Source: Methylobacter tundripaludum SV96 (lineage in GTDB: Bacteria; Pseudomonadota; Gammaproteobacteria; Methylococcales; Methylomonadaceae). Taken from it: DNA of 64,000 nt. Positions 47,854 through 57,039 of this stretch are shown piece after piece (the stretch's first letter is position 1; every line of letters begins with the position of its first letter). The stretch lies in NCBI RefSeq assembly GCF_000190755.2, contig NZ_JH109153.1, positions 805,872 to 869,871 on the forward strand, given 5' to 3'. A program made the translations under genes and the position numbers. The notes beneath the pieces are model-generated. The model saw only the letters and a program-made list of their open reading frames with translations, did no database searches and had not been told where the DNA came from.

Positions 47854-49138
47854 AATAAAACCCGTCCATTGCCGACTCGCCGGTAAGAATCTGGCGGCCG
47901 CATGCTCCGTTAATTCCCCAGGCTGTTGTTCCCAAGCTGGAGTCTGAGAACAAGGGCAATTCGACCGCATCGCTGTGTTCGGCCAAAAAAGCTTGAACCT
48001 GTTGTTCATTTTCCTGCTTTAAAATGGAGCAGGTCGCGTAGAGCATCAGTCCGCCCGGCGCCAACAGCGGCCAGACGGCTTGCAGGATGTTTTTTTGCAA
48101 GGCCTGCAACTGCCCAATGTCCTCGGCTCTGCGCAATAATTTAATATCGGGGTGACGGCGGATAACGCCTAAGGCTGAACAGGGCGCATCCAGCAAAATC
48201 CGGTCGAACGGCTTGCCGTCCCACCAACTTGCAGGATTTGCAGCATCACCGACCACCAGCGTGGCGTGCAAGTTTAAACGCTGCAAATTTTCGCTGACCC
48301 GCTGCATCCTGGACTCGTCGATATCGACGGCGACCAACTCCTTGAGCTGCTGCTGACTTTCAAGAATATGCGCGGTTTTCCCTCCCGGCGCGGCGCAGAC
48401 ATCCAATACACGATGCCCAGGCCGGACATCCAGCAATCCGGCCGCCAATTGCGCGGCGGTATCCTGAACGGATACCAGCCCATCGGAAAAACCGGGCAGC
48501 AGGTCCACCGGCACCGGTTTATCCAGTCTAATCGCCGACCGACAAAAACTGACCGGTTCGGCCGCTATGTCCTGTCCGGCTAGCAGTTGCAGATAGTCCT
48601 CGCGGCTGGTTTTCGACAAATTGACCCGCAACACCATCGGCGGTTGCTGATTATTTTCCAAGAAAATATTTAACGCCTGTTCAGGCCAATCCTGCTCAAT
48701 TTGCTTAATCAACCAGTCGGGATGACTCAGAGCTGCGACCTGACATTTGTCGGCCTTGTGTTCAAGTCCTTCCTGTTCTCGCAGATAGGTTCTGAGCACC
48801 GCATTGATCAGCGACTTGGCCCACGGCTTTTTACGGGCCGCCAAAACCGTTTCGGATACCGCCGCATGGGGTTTTACCCGCATGAATTTAAGCTGATACA
48901 AGCCGACCAAAGCCAGCGACTTAACGTCTGTATCTTTTAACGGCTTGTCCAATAATTGACTTAAAATAAAATCCAGCCGGTGATATTGCCTGCACACGCC
49001 GTAGCATAGCGCCTGAATGAAAGCCCGGTCTTTACTCGATTCTATGCTCGGAAAGGCATTATCCAGAGCGGCGGTTAAAGACTGCCCGTCCTGCAAAACC
49101 CGAGACAATACCCGGGCCGCAACTAATCGTGTATTCAC
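47831..49138 (-). CDS. rsmB: 16S rRNA (cytosine-967-C5)-methyltransferase
   Basis: The 435-residue product has an N-terminal NusB-like domain (VLSRVLQDGQSLTAALDNAF) and a C-terminal methyltransferase. Methyltransferase motifs are RVLDVCAAPGGKTAHILE, LLDAPCSALGVIRRHPDIK with the first catalytic Cys, and YATCSILKQENEQQV with the second. Near the C-terminus, residues FSDSSLGTT are encoded by a recognisable copy of the GTTCCCAAGCTC palindrome (47928-47951), inserted in frame. It follows fmt as usual. Confidence 0.96.
   Translation of the reverse strand: MNTRLVAARVLSRVLQDGQSLTAALDNAFPSIESSKDRAFIQALCYGVCRQYHRLDFILSQLLDKPLKDTDVKSLALVGLYQLKFMRVKPHAAVSETVLAARKKPWAKSLINAVLRTYLREQEGLEHKADKCQVAALSHPDWLIKQIEQDWPEQALNIFLENNQQPPMVLRVNLSKTSREDYLQLLAGQDIAAEPVSFCRSAIRLDKPVPVDLLPGFSDGLVSVQDTAAQLAAGLLDVRPGHRVLDVCAAPGGKTAHILESQQQLKELVAVDIDESRMQRVSENLQRLNLHATLVVGDAANPASWWDGKPFDRILLDAPCSALGVIRRHPDIKLLRRAEDIGQLQALQKNILQAVWPLLAPGGLMLYATCSILKQENEQQVQAFLAEHSDAVELPLFSDSSLGTTAWGINGACGRQILTGESAMDGFYYACISKQ
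47928..47951. repeat. Palindromic repeat copy inside the rsmB coding sequence
   Basis: GTTCCCAAGCTGGAGTCTGAGAAC differs at only 3 of 24 positions from the perfect palindrome seen at 3271-3294. It is translated in frame near the RsmB C-terminus. Confidence 0.65.
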
Positions 49139-49145
49139 TGAGTAT

Positions 49146-50075
49146 TCAACCTAATTTGACTCCATTAACATCGTGAGCGCTCAGAAAAGCCTGAACAGGC
49201 ATGCGTTTTCCACCCGGCAACTGCACTTCCAGCAGCCTTAAAAAACCTGCTCCGGTCGCCACATCCATGTGTTTATCGGCACAGCGCACCACGCCGGACT
49301 CCAGTTGCAGGGAGACATCATCTTCAACCGGCTCCGCCTGCCAGATGCGCAACACATTGCCCTGATAAAGCGTTTGCGCAACCGGCCACGCATTCAAACC
49401 CCTGACTTTCCGGGCAATATCCATTGCCGGTTGCGTCCAGTCGACAACGGCTTCGCTTTTTTCCAGCTTTTCGGCATAGGTCACCAGCGCCTCATCCTGC
49501 CGTTCGGGATGAACGGTTCCGGCTTCTATTTGCTTCAGCACTTTGGCCAGGCCTATTGCGCCCAACACAGCCAATTTGTCATGCAAATCCACGGCCGTAT
49601 CGGTCGGGCCAATCATGCATTCTTCCTTGTGCAACATGTCGCCGGCATCCAGTTTGCGGACTATCTGCATAATGGTCACGCCGGTTTTCTCATCGCCCGC
49701 CATCAACGCACGCTGGATGGGTGCGGCACCTCGCCAGCGCGGCAACAATGAAGCATGCACATTGATGCAACCCAGTTTAGGCACATCCAGAACGGCTTGC
49801 GTTAAAATCATGCCGTACGCTACCACCACCATCAAATCGGCATTAAATGCGCTGATCTGTTGCAAGTCCTCACTGGTTTTCATGGTAAGCGGCTGAAAAA
49901 CGGGGATTCCGGCAGTTAAGGCCAGTTCTTTGACAGGGCTTGGCTGCAACTTGCGCCCCCTGCCCGCCGGACGGTCGGGCTGGGTATAAACCGCGCAAAT
50001 CTCATGCTCCGAATCCAGCAACATCTGTAGACAAGGCACGGCAAACTCAGGGGTTCCGGCAAAAATAATCTTCAT
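49146..50075 (-). CDS. fmt: Methionyl-tRNA formyltransferase
   Basis: This enzyme formylates initiator Met-tRNA. It is 309 residues, starting KIIFAGTPEFAVPCLQMLL, with the catalytic loop INVHASLLPRWRGAAPIQRA and the GVTIMQ segment followed by LDAGDML. It is 2 bases after def; the pair is standard. Confidence 0.97.
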   Translation of the reverse strand: MKIIFAGTPEFAVPCLQMLLDSEHEICAVYTQPDRPAGRGRKLQPSPVKELALTAGIPVFQPLTMKTSEDLQQISAFNADLMVVVAYGMILTQAVLDVPKLGCINVHASLLPRWRGAAPIQRALMAGDEKTGVTIMQIVRKLDAGDMLHKEECMIGPTDTAVDLHDKLAVLGAIGLAKVLKQIEAGTVHPERQDEALVTYAEKLEKSEAVVDWTQPAMDIARKVRGLNAWPVAQTLYQGNVLRIWQAEPVEDDVSLQLESGVVRCADKHMDVATGAGFLRLLEVQLPGGKRMPVQAFLSAHDVNGVKLG

Positions 50076-50077
50076 GC

Positions 50078-50584
50078 TCAGCTCACTTCCATTTTATGAA
50101 TTTTTTCCAATTTTTTCTTAATCCGCTGCCGTTTTAACGGTGAAATATAATCGACGAACAGTTTTCCGTCCAAATGATCCAGTTCGTGCTGAACGCACAC
50201 GGCCAGCAAATCCCTGGCGCTTAATTCAAAAGGCTCGCCCTCCCTGTCCAGCGCTTTGACTATAATATGTTCGGCTCTTTCCACTTTTTCAAAAAAACCG
50301 GGTACCGAAAGACAGCCTTCTTCGGACTCCTTAACCCCGTCCTTTTCTATAATCTCAGGATTGATCAAACATAAGGGGGCGTCCTTTTCCTCGCTGACAT
50401 CGATGACGACAACCCGCTGATGCACATTGACCTGCGTAGCGGCCAATCCTACGCCATGCGATTCGTACATGGTTTCAAGCATATCATCGACCAATTTTTT
50501 GATTTTATCATCGACCGTTTTTACGATTGCAGCCTTCTTACGCAACCGTTCATCCGGAAACTCGAGAATAGATAGAATACTCAA
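50078..50584 (-). CDS. def: Peptide deformylase
   Basis: This is a metalloenzyme removing formyl groups from new proteins. All three motifs are present: [17 protein letters not shown] and QHELDHLDG. The usual start context [14 protein letters not shown] follows a TTG at 50582-50584, with GGAGAG just upstream; a GTG 12 bases earlier lies within that site and is less likely. About 168 residues. The integrative element begins 100 bases upstream. Confidence 0.96.
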   Translation of the reverse strand: MSILSILEFPDERLRKKAAIVKTVDDKIKKLVDDMLETMYESHGVGLAATQVNVHQRVVVIDVSEEKDAPLCLINPEIIEKDGVKESEEGCLSVPGFFEKVERAEHIIVKALDREGEPFELSARDLLAVCVQHELDHLDGKLFVDYISPLKRQRIKKKLEKIHKMEVS

Positions 50585-50683
50585 CAAACTCTCCACTATA
50601 ATAATTGAATACTGGAATTCTATCTGTTTTTAGTTAATCTGGGAACAGCACGGTTATAAAGGCTTACAGGCTTTCGCTCTTTT

Positions 50684-50695
50684 GGTGTCACACTT
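50684..50695. repeat. Putative left attachment site core
   Basis: GGTGTCACACTT, identical to 58740-58751. It lies between def and the integrase start, as expected for attL. Confidence 0.55.
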
Positions 50696-52037
50696 TCGGG
50701 ATACACAAACCCGACACATCAAGAGGGTGAAGTATGGGAGGCATGGCTTACATGTGCAAAAATAGACACGGGACATACTACGCCCGTTTTATTATTCCCA
50801 AACACCTACAATCACATTTCAACAATAAAAGGGAAATTAGGCGTTCACTTCAAACTGACAGCCGGAAGATTGCCACCAAACGGGCAAGGATTTACCGTGT
50901 CGAATTTGAAAGCATCGTTGACCAACTCATGACCAACCCAGACAGCACAAAGGAACGGGCAAAACGGATTGTCGATAATCTATTTGCCGACAAAACAAAG
51001 ACTGAAAAGGACGCGACAGAACAATTCGCCGAACGGATGCGGAACAATGCGACACAGTCCAATGATGACTTTTCGAAAACACAATATATCACCTTCTTAG
51101 ATGCGTTCGATAAGCTGGTAACTATAAACACGGGCGATGATGAACAGGATGCGAAGATTTATCAAATGATAAAACCGGCACTCAATGAAGCGGGGCTGGC
51201 GCAACGAGAAAAACGTGCGGAGGAATTGCATCAAGCCCAACTTGCGGCAATAGCAGAACAACCCACCCCAGCCCCCACAAAATCCACCAATCCAAAAAAG
51301 TTATCTGCGTATCTCGAAGACTATATTGAATACCAGACGGCACCAAGCACCAAAGACGGCTGGAACTCGCCATCAACGATAAAAAATATGACGAAGGCGC
51401 TAAAAATCTTTTGTTCGGATGTTGGAGATATACCAGCGGCGGCTTTTGGCTGGGATGAAGCAAAGCAATACATCAAACTAGCTCACAACATACCTGTATA
51501 TTTTAGAAATAAAACACACGGATGGAAGTTCGAGGGCATAACAATAGAATCGATACTTGATGACAATATTGATACATCCAAGTTTAAGACCAGAAAACCT
51601 AGCACCGTATGGGGAGACCTGAAAATAGTTAGGTCGCTTTTGGAGTGGATACGATCAGAAGAGCGTGTGAAGGAGTTGCAAGACGCTGTGGAAGCACTTG
51701 ATAAAGCAATTAGGCGTATTGACCCAAAATCAAAGAGACGCGCCTTTACACCCGAAGAGCTTAAAACCCTTTTTGAACAAGACAATCCAGCGACGGAAAA
51801 TTACGTTAAAGGCTTCAATTCAAAGCGGGGAATTAACGCAAGCCTCAAGTATTGGCTGCCTTTATTGGGACTATACACCGGCGCGACCCTAGCGGAATTG
51901 TGCCAGCTTCACCTGAGTGACATTCGACTACATAAAGCTTTTGACGGCTCAGAGCATTGGGTTATTGATATGAACAAGGAAGCCGAAAAGTGTGCGATAG
52001 ACCAAGACATTCGATTTAAAACAGAATCCAGACCTAG

Positions 52038-53594
52038 GAGGCTGTCGGATTAATAGAGCGAGCCTCCCCACTTAATCACGATTAAAATTTAAAAAAGTGG
52101 TTTATTGGGATTTTTAATGCCCATAGTTCTGTTTTATGGGCAGCTCAATGCTCTTTTTCCTCTCTCACCCTCTTAATACATGCATTCTTTTTAAATTCCA
52201 GCCTATACAGACTAAATTCCATTCACTTTGGACGGATTCCAGGCCTCGAAGCTGGAATTGCCTGAATCCCTGGACGTGTTTAATGATGCCAAACACGGTT
52301 TCGACAGTAGATTTTCGCTTGCCGTAGAGTGCTTTGCCCGCTTTGGTTGTTAAGCGATGGGTCATGGCCTCAACCGGCGGTAAGGTGCTTTCGCCTATTT
52401 CCGGCTGATGCTGAAACCGGGCGTCAAGGGCTTGGTTATGGCTTTGCCGCTTTTGGGCGATGTACGGTTTTATCTTTGCATCAGCACACGCCTTTACATT
52501 GGCTTGGCTGAAGTAGCCGGTGTCGGCCAACAGGTTGTCAACACTCCCCAAGCATTCCGGGAGCTGTTCCAGTTTGGCTAAGGCCGGTTCGATTTCTTGT
52601 TTGTCGTTGGTGTGTTGGGTGATGTGATGAGCAACGATCAGGTGGGTGGCAATATCAACACTGGCTTGGGCGTTATAGGCTTGTTCAAAACCATTAGGGG
52701 TCGGCATGATGCGGGACTCTTCATCGGTCAGGCTGACTTGATCTTTACCTTGAGGCGCATCGGTAGGCGCTTGGGGGGCTTTGCCGCCCATTTTCTTGCC
52801 GGTTTCACTCAGGTGTTGTTCACGCTTAGCCTGCTTTTCGTCATACTCGGCCTTTTCTTGCGCGTAACGCGCCTTGGCACGGGCCTGGATTTCCTGTTTG
52901 GCTTTGGCAATCACTGCTAAACGGTCTTGGCGGCGTTTGAGTTCCTTGGGTACATCCATGTCTTCTGGAAGCGGGGAATTGTCGGCGGCTTCAGCCAGTT
53001 TCATCAAGGTTTCAACTTCCTGTTTGAACTGGGCTTCCAGTTGATTGGCGTAATCCCAGCTCAAGGCTTTATGCTTGCTGGCATTGGCTTTAATCTTGGT
53101 GCCGTCCAGGCTCACCGTACCCAGCTTAAGCAGCCCCAAGGTTTGTGCAAGTACCAATATCTCGACAAATAGGCTTTCGATCTCTTTGCCAAAGCGCTTG
53201 CGAAAGCTGTTGATGGTGTCGTGATCTGGGTTTTCGTTGGCGCAGATGTATTTAAAGGCCATCGAGTCATGAGTGGCTTTCTCCAGTTTGCGACTGGAAA
53301 ATACGCCGGTCGCGTAACCGTAGAACAGCAACGCCAACAGCATCGCCGGATGATAGGGGCGCTTTCCTTTGCCCGCATAGACGGCTGATAGCGTCCGTAA
53401 ATCCAGTTGATCGACAATCTCGACAACAAAACGGGCCATATGATCTTCAGGCAAATAATCCTGAACACACGGGGGCAGAATGTAGGGGGTATCGCGATCA
53501 ATCAGGATGAATTGGGTAGCCATTTTTGTTTTTTGATTTGGTGTTTCGATAGGGTTATTTTAACACTTTTTGCACTGCTAAATCCGACAGTCTC
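52038..53594 (-). mobile_element. IS1182-family insertion sequence
   Basis: The terminal inverted repeats GAGGCTGTCGGATT (52038-52051) and AATCCGACAGTCTC (53581-53594) match at 13 of 14 bases. Both ends are flanked by CTAG (52034-52037 and 53595-53598), a 4-bp target duplication. It carries one intact transposase gene on the minus strand and lies inside the integrase gene. Confidence 0.9.
52165..53523 (-). CDS. IS1182-family DDE transposase
   Basis: The 452-residue product appears intact. The N-terminal part has the DUF772 region (HPAMLLALLFYGYATGVFSS and DHDTINSFRKRF). The catalytic part has VSLDGTKIKANASKHKALSW, a long charged coiled insertion, then LLADTGYFSQANV and the C-terminal GKRKSTVETVFGIIKHVQGF with the Glu. 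An apparently full-length frame and near-perfect ends suggest a recent, still active copy. Confidence 0.92.
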   Translation of the reverse strand: MATQFILIDRDTPYILPPCVQDYLPEDHMARFVVEIVDQLDLRTLSAVYAGKGKRPYHPAMLLALLFYGYATGVFSSRKLEKATHDSMAFKYICANENPDHDTINSFRKRFGKEIESLFVEILVLAQTLGLLKLGTVSLDGTKIKANASKHKALSWDYANQLEAQFKQEVETLMKLAEAADNSPLPEDMDVPKELKRRQDRLAVIAKAKQEIQARAKARYAQEKAEYDEKQAKREQHLSETGKKMGGKAPQAPTDAPQGKDQVSLTDEESRIMPTPNGFEQAYNAQASVDIATHLIVAHHITQHTNDKQEIEPALAKLEQLPECLGSVDNLLADTGYFSQANVKACADAKIKPYIAQKRQSHNQALDARFQHQPEIGESTLPPVEAMTHRLTTKAGKALYGKRKSTVETVFGIIKHVQGFRQFQLRGLESVQSEWNLVCIGWNLKRMHVLRG

Positions 53595-54231
53595 CTAGAC
53601 TTATACCAGTTCACAAAGTTTTATTTGATCTTGGCTTGATAGATCATGTTAAAAACCTCAAGACGAAAGACGAAGTAGAATTATTTCCCACTTCTAAACG
53701 CAATAAAGGGAAATATGGCCCTGAGTCGTTTGGCCCAGAATCGTAATGGTGGGGAGAATATAGCGGCAATGCTGGAGTGGTTAGCCCAGATGTTGTGTTT
53801 CACTCGTTTAGGCATACTCTAACAACTTGCCTTAAAAGGAATCACGCTGATCGAGATATAGTGGCAGCTATTGATGGCCATGCCATCCCGAACATAGCGG
53901 AAAAACAATACCGTGATGGCGGCCACCGTGAGGCCGATATAGGCCCATTGGTTAAGGAATTCAATAAAATCGATTACGGATTGAAGCACCACCCTTTTAA
54001 ACTTGCATAACGGTTCTATTTGCCTGAACTTGCTGGTTTATGTTCTAATTAACAACCGCAAAGAACCGCAAAGTTCATTGAACATAGAGCTTCAATGATT
54101 TTCAGAACCAAATGTTCATCTTAAATGGGCTGTTTCAGGAAACAGCAACTTACCAAAAAATGTGCGGAACGATTTTTCTAGGTTCAATTTTGTTTCGTTA
54201 TTTATTTGCAGAAGATTAATTATTTAATTAT

Positions 54232-54849
54232 ATGGCTAAAATAATAGCTGATAGATCACAATTCATAGTTATCGGGGCATGGAACCCTGCAATATTGCAG
54301 GGTGAATGGTTAACTAAAGAATTTCCAGATATCACACCCAGTCCATTGAACGTTGAAATAGACATACAAACAAATAACATCCGTTTTGATTTTGATGATT
54401 TTTATTTATCACCCTCAAGCAATAGACTTGCGTTTATTCCTAAAAATGATCTTAATGAAAACACCCTATCTAGAATGTCAGTTTTAGCTAAAGGGATATA
54501 TCAGCGATTAGTATTTACACCAATTTCCGCAGCGGGCTCCAACTTTTTCTTTCAATTAGATAAAGATGAAGAATTCAGTAGTGAAGAAGTCGAAAAAGTG
54601 CCAGTAATTAAGAATTTGCCTAATAACTTGGTCGACGCATCTCTAACATTCCGATCTATTAAGCATACTCTTTCTAAGAGTGATTTTAATACAAATATAA
54701 TATATGAGATCAAGGGTCAAGAAAGAAGCTTAATAATTAACTTTGAGCATTCAAATTCACAAAACATAATGGAAAAAGCAGCGGAATTTTTGATTGATAA
54801 TTTTAATTGTGCAAATAATTTGGCAGAAAGCCTTATTGTGAGGAATTAA
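54232..54849 (+). CDS. Unknown protein, first gene of AT-rich cassette
   Basis: The 205-residue soluble protein is not recognised. It has no signal peptide or helix long enough for a membrane, and a mixed alpha/beta composition with an acidic stretch (QLDKDEEFSSEEVEKVPVI). It is much more AT-rich than the host genes around the element. Its TAA abuts the ATG of the next gene, so the two are translationally coupled. It sits in the cargo position between integrase and serine recombinase. Confidence 0.7.
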   Translation: MAKIIADRSQFIVIGAWNPAILQGEWLTKEFPDITPSPLNVEIDIQTNNIRFDFDDFYLSPSSNRLAFIPKNDLNENTLSRMSVLAKGIYQRLVFTPISAAGSNFFFQLDKDEEFSSEEVEKVPVIKNLPNNLVDASLTFRSIKHTLSKSDFNTNIIYEIKGQERSLIINFEHSNSQNIMEKAAEFLIDNFNCANNLAESLIVRN

Positions 54850-55380
54850 ATGATTGCGACCATTCCTTTGTATGATGCTCAAATAGAAACGGCAATAAAC
54901 ACTCCATCATTTTATGAAGTTAGTGCCCATGTTCCAGCTAAGCTAGTTAGCTTTGACCAATTACAAGACCTTACTTTCCATAGCGATCCCTCTTTAGCAT
55001 ATCGTAATATTGCTCTTGCCTATGATCATAGGGCTGAAATTGCTGCTGTAAAATCCAGTATTTTTGAGGATCTTATTTTTCCAGATAGATGGCTGTCTGA
55101 GGGGATTGCTAGTCCAAATTTAGCTTCAAAAAAAAAATCTTTCGAAATATGTCAGTTTATTTTTTTTCAGCGCAAAATTTTCCCTTCTAAAATAGCATCA
55201 ACAAAAGAGGAAGGAATATATTTATCTTATATAGCTGACAATAAATCGTTAATTATTGAGGTCTACAATAATCTGGAAGTGGCCGCTATTGTTACAAATA
55301 ACGAAAAAAAAATAATTGAGTATTCAGAAGACATCTATGGATTACAGCTTGTTGACGCAATTAAAGCCTTTAATAGTTAA
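54850..55380 (+). CDS. Unknown protein, second gene of AT-rich cassette
   Basis: A 176-residue soluble protein with no recognised family. It has SIFEDLIFPDRWLSEGIASP and a C-terminal segment YLSYIADNKSLIIEVYNNLE. The coding sequence holds an A10 run at 55128-55137 and an A9 run at 55304-55312. Both would be prone to slippage, but a slip at the second leads to an immediate stop, so it does not fuse this gene with the next. It overlaps gene 3 by about 44 bases. Confidence 0.7.
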   Translation: MIATIPLYDAQIETAINTPSFYEVSAHVPAKLVSFDQLQDLTFHSDPSLAYRNIALAYDHRAEIAAVKSSIFEDLIFPDRWLSEGIASPNLASKKKSFEICQFIFFQRKIFPSKIASTKEEGIYLSYIADNKSLIIEVYNNLEVAAIVTNNEKKIIEYSEDIYGLQLVDAIKAFNS

Positions 55381-55849
55381 AAAATATCCACTTATAATGC
55401 GTTTGTGTTGGCTTAAGCATAAGCCATCCGATTTTGATCTAAAAGATAAGTTATTTCATGCATTTAATTCTGACGATTTAGACGATAACAAGATTAATGT
55501 TAATGCGATTCGTTTTCCTGACTTTTCATGTAATTGGGACAGATTTTCCAAACCCATAAGTGTAAGAGATAGGAAAAATGGGAGTAAAAATGATGGATGT
55601 TTTTCTATAACTGCAGAAGATTCAAGGTATAAGGACATGGCCACACCTTGTCATGACCCATTAAAAGAAGAAAAAAATTATTCCCATATTGAAATAAGAC
55701 AGTTAACTAAAGACGAAAATGTATTTTTTGAGCCTCCAAAAAAACGGAAGTTAGAAAAAGAAATTCAAGGCTGGTCGAGAAGCCAAAGATTAGAATATAG
55801 GATGCATCTTGTTAATCGCTTGGTTAGGGAATTTGAACCGCTTGATTAG
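55337..55849 (+). CDS. Unknown protein, third gene of AT-rich cassette
   Basis: The product is about 170 residues. Its start is uncertain: a TTG lies at 55316, an ATG at 55337 and another ATG at 55397. It has CWLKHKPSDFDLKDKLFHAF, a segment FPDFSCNWDRFSKPISVRDR, and Cys/His-containing motifs CHDPLKEEKNYSHIEIR. The last pattern (His, then Tyr-x-His-x-Glu-x-Arg) could be a catalytic or metal site, but I cannot name a family. It ends in basic residues. It is probably part of one functional unit with the two genes before it. Confidence 0.68.
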   Translation: MDYSLLTQLKPLIVKKYPLIMRLCWLKHKPSDFDLKDKLFHAFNSDDLDDNKINVNAIRFPDFSCNWDRFSKPISVRDRKNGSKNDGCFSITAEDSRYKDMATPCHDPLKEEKNYSHIEIRQLTKDENVFFEPPKKRKLEKEIQGWSRSQRLEYRMHLVNRLVREFEPLD

Positions 55850-55935
55850 CACCTTCAACGACCCGCGCTGCAAATCACGCATAAGAAATACCCCAGCAGA
55901 CATCTATATAATTCAAATGCCTGCAGGGTGAGCCC

Positions 55936-56610
55936 TTAAGATGCCTTTATTCGATTTATGATTCTTTGCAATTGAACCAACGACGACCATTCACCACCCT
56001 TAGCAGTTTTAATACCTAACCGGTTCAGCTCTTCACACATGGCGCGCTGGCTTAATCCTTGCGCCTTCATACCTTCAATAACGCCCTTCAACTTACTAGC
56101 AAAATCAACAGCGGATTGCTGGCGCGCTTCAATGTTCGGCTTCAAATTTGAAGCACCAGCAGCACCCAAAACAACACCCCTCACCTTTGCCGCTTGCAAT
56201 GCCGCTTTTGTCCGTGCACTGATTTTGCGCCCCTCCTCCTCTGCAACAGCCGCCTTCACATGAAGCATGAAAGGTGAATCATTGGGACTTTCGACAGAGA
56301 TAAAATCAACACCAGACTCCATCAACCCAGATATAAAGTGAACGTTTCTACCCAGCCGGTCTAATACAGCGATAAGAAGCGTGGCCTTTTGTTTTTTGCA
56401 CATTTCCAGCGCAGCTTTCAGTTGAGGGCGCTTTTCCAAAGCATCAGCACCTTTGCCGGTTTCTACTTCAATAATTTCCTTTATCAATTCCCATTCGCCA
56501 CCGTTCAAGTAATTGTTAACAGCTTGCTGTTGCGCTTCCAGACCTAAACCACTTTGCCCTTGCTTTTGAGTTGAAACGCGATAGTAAGCAATGAATTTAC
56601 CGTTTGCCAT
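55936..56610 (-). CDS. Serine recombinase (resolvase/invertase family)
   Basis: The 224-residue product has an N-terminal resolvase domain: nucleophile Ser13 in YYRVSTQKQGQSGLGLEAQ, VLDRLGRNVHFISGL and the long helix region AVAEEEGRKISARTKAAL. A C-terminal Recombinase-like helix-turn-helix part follows (GLSQRAMCEELNRLGIKTAK). It is divergent from the next gene, with a shared control region carrying direct repeats. It could resolve element copies or replace the broken integrase in excision (inference). Confidence 0.9.
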   Translation of the reverse strand: MANGKFIAYYRVSTQKQGQSGLGLEAQQQAVNNYLNGGEWELIKEIIEVETGKGADALEKRPQLKAALEMCKKQKATLLIAVLDRLGRNVHFISGLMESGVDFISVESPNDSPFMLHVKAAVAEEEGRKISARTKAALQAAKVRGVVLGAAGASNLKPNIEARQQSAVDFASKLKGVIEGMKAQGLSQRAMCEELNRLGIKTAKGGEWSSLVQLQRIINRIKAS

Positions 56611-56682
56611 GATGACTCCCCCTTTTGACTACATTACAAGACGTTCGTTTAATTTGTAGTCAAAGGATACATCAATCCTTAT

Positions 56683-56735
56683 ATTGTGACAACACAAAAA
56701 TATATAGTGACAATACAAAATATCGTGATAGTATT
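56683..56735. repeat. Direct repeats in the divergent control region
   Basis: ATTGTGACAACACAAAAATAT and TATAGTGACAATACAAAATAT are tandem near-copies, with GTGAC at 56686 and 56707. A weaker third GTGAT lies at 56725. The spacing is 18-21 bases, about two helical turns. They may be operators for the adjacent ribbon-helix-helix-like protein or iterons for the Rep-like protein. Confidence 0.6.
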
Positions 56736-56763
56736 TAACCTGTTGAACAAATTGGAATTTATT

Positions 56764-57039
56764 ATGGAACAGATCAAAAAAAAGGGGCGACCATCACTAA
56801 ACGGTTCGCCAATGACGGCGGCAGAACGAAAACAACGCCAACGTGAGAAATTGGCGGGCGCTGGAGCCAAAACTTTCAGCATTGTTATTTCCAGCAAGAC
56901 CGCTGAAATATTAGAGCGTTACTGTGAAATCACGGGAACATCGAGACTTGAACACATTTCATCACTTGCTGAGCAAGCAATTACTGAATGGGCAGCAAAA
57001 CGAAACAAATTAACTAACGGAGAATCAAAAAATGACTAA
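56764..57039 (+). CDS. Small ribbon-helix-helix-like DNA-binding protein
   Basis: The product is 91 residues starting at ATG 56764; the frame extends upstream only with a GTG inside the repeat region. A basic N-terminus (KKKGRPSLNGSPMTAAERKQ) is followed by a strand-helix-helix pattern (KTFSIVISSKTAEILERYCE and ISSLAEQAITEWAAK). This is typical of plasmid and phage copy-control or accessory repressors. It overlaps the next gene by 8 bases. Confidence 0.7.
   Translation: MEQIKKKGRPSLNGSPMTAAERKQRQREKLAGAGAKTFSIVISSKTAEILERYCEITGTSRLEHISSLAEQAITEWAAKRNKLTNGESKND

Larger units (their letters stand above)
50734..54010 (+). pseudogene. Tyrosine integrase, disrupted by an insertion sequence and a stop
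   Basis: Bases 50734-52037 encode a SAM-like core-binding part and the start of the catalytic domain. Bases 53599-54010 continue it. Deleting the IS with one CTAG copy rejoins the frame exactly as SRPRLIPVHKVLFDLGL, a typical box between the first Arg and the HxxR motif. HSFRHTLTT and the downstream GHAI segment are intact. Besides the IS there is an in-frame TAA at 53744-53746 (before WWGEYSG), and the first catalytic Arg is Thr (YTGATLAELCQL). It was therefore probably inactive before the IS arrived. Confidence 0.88.

Noticed and set aside
55304-55320. Programmed slippage at the A9 run fusing the second and third cassette genes
   Set aside because: I checked both a lost and a gained A: each leads to a stop codon within a few codons, so no fusion is produced.
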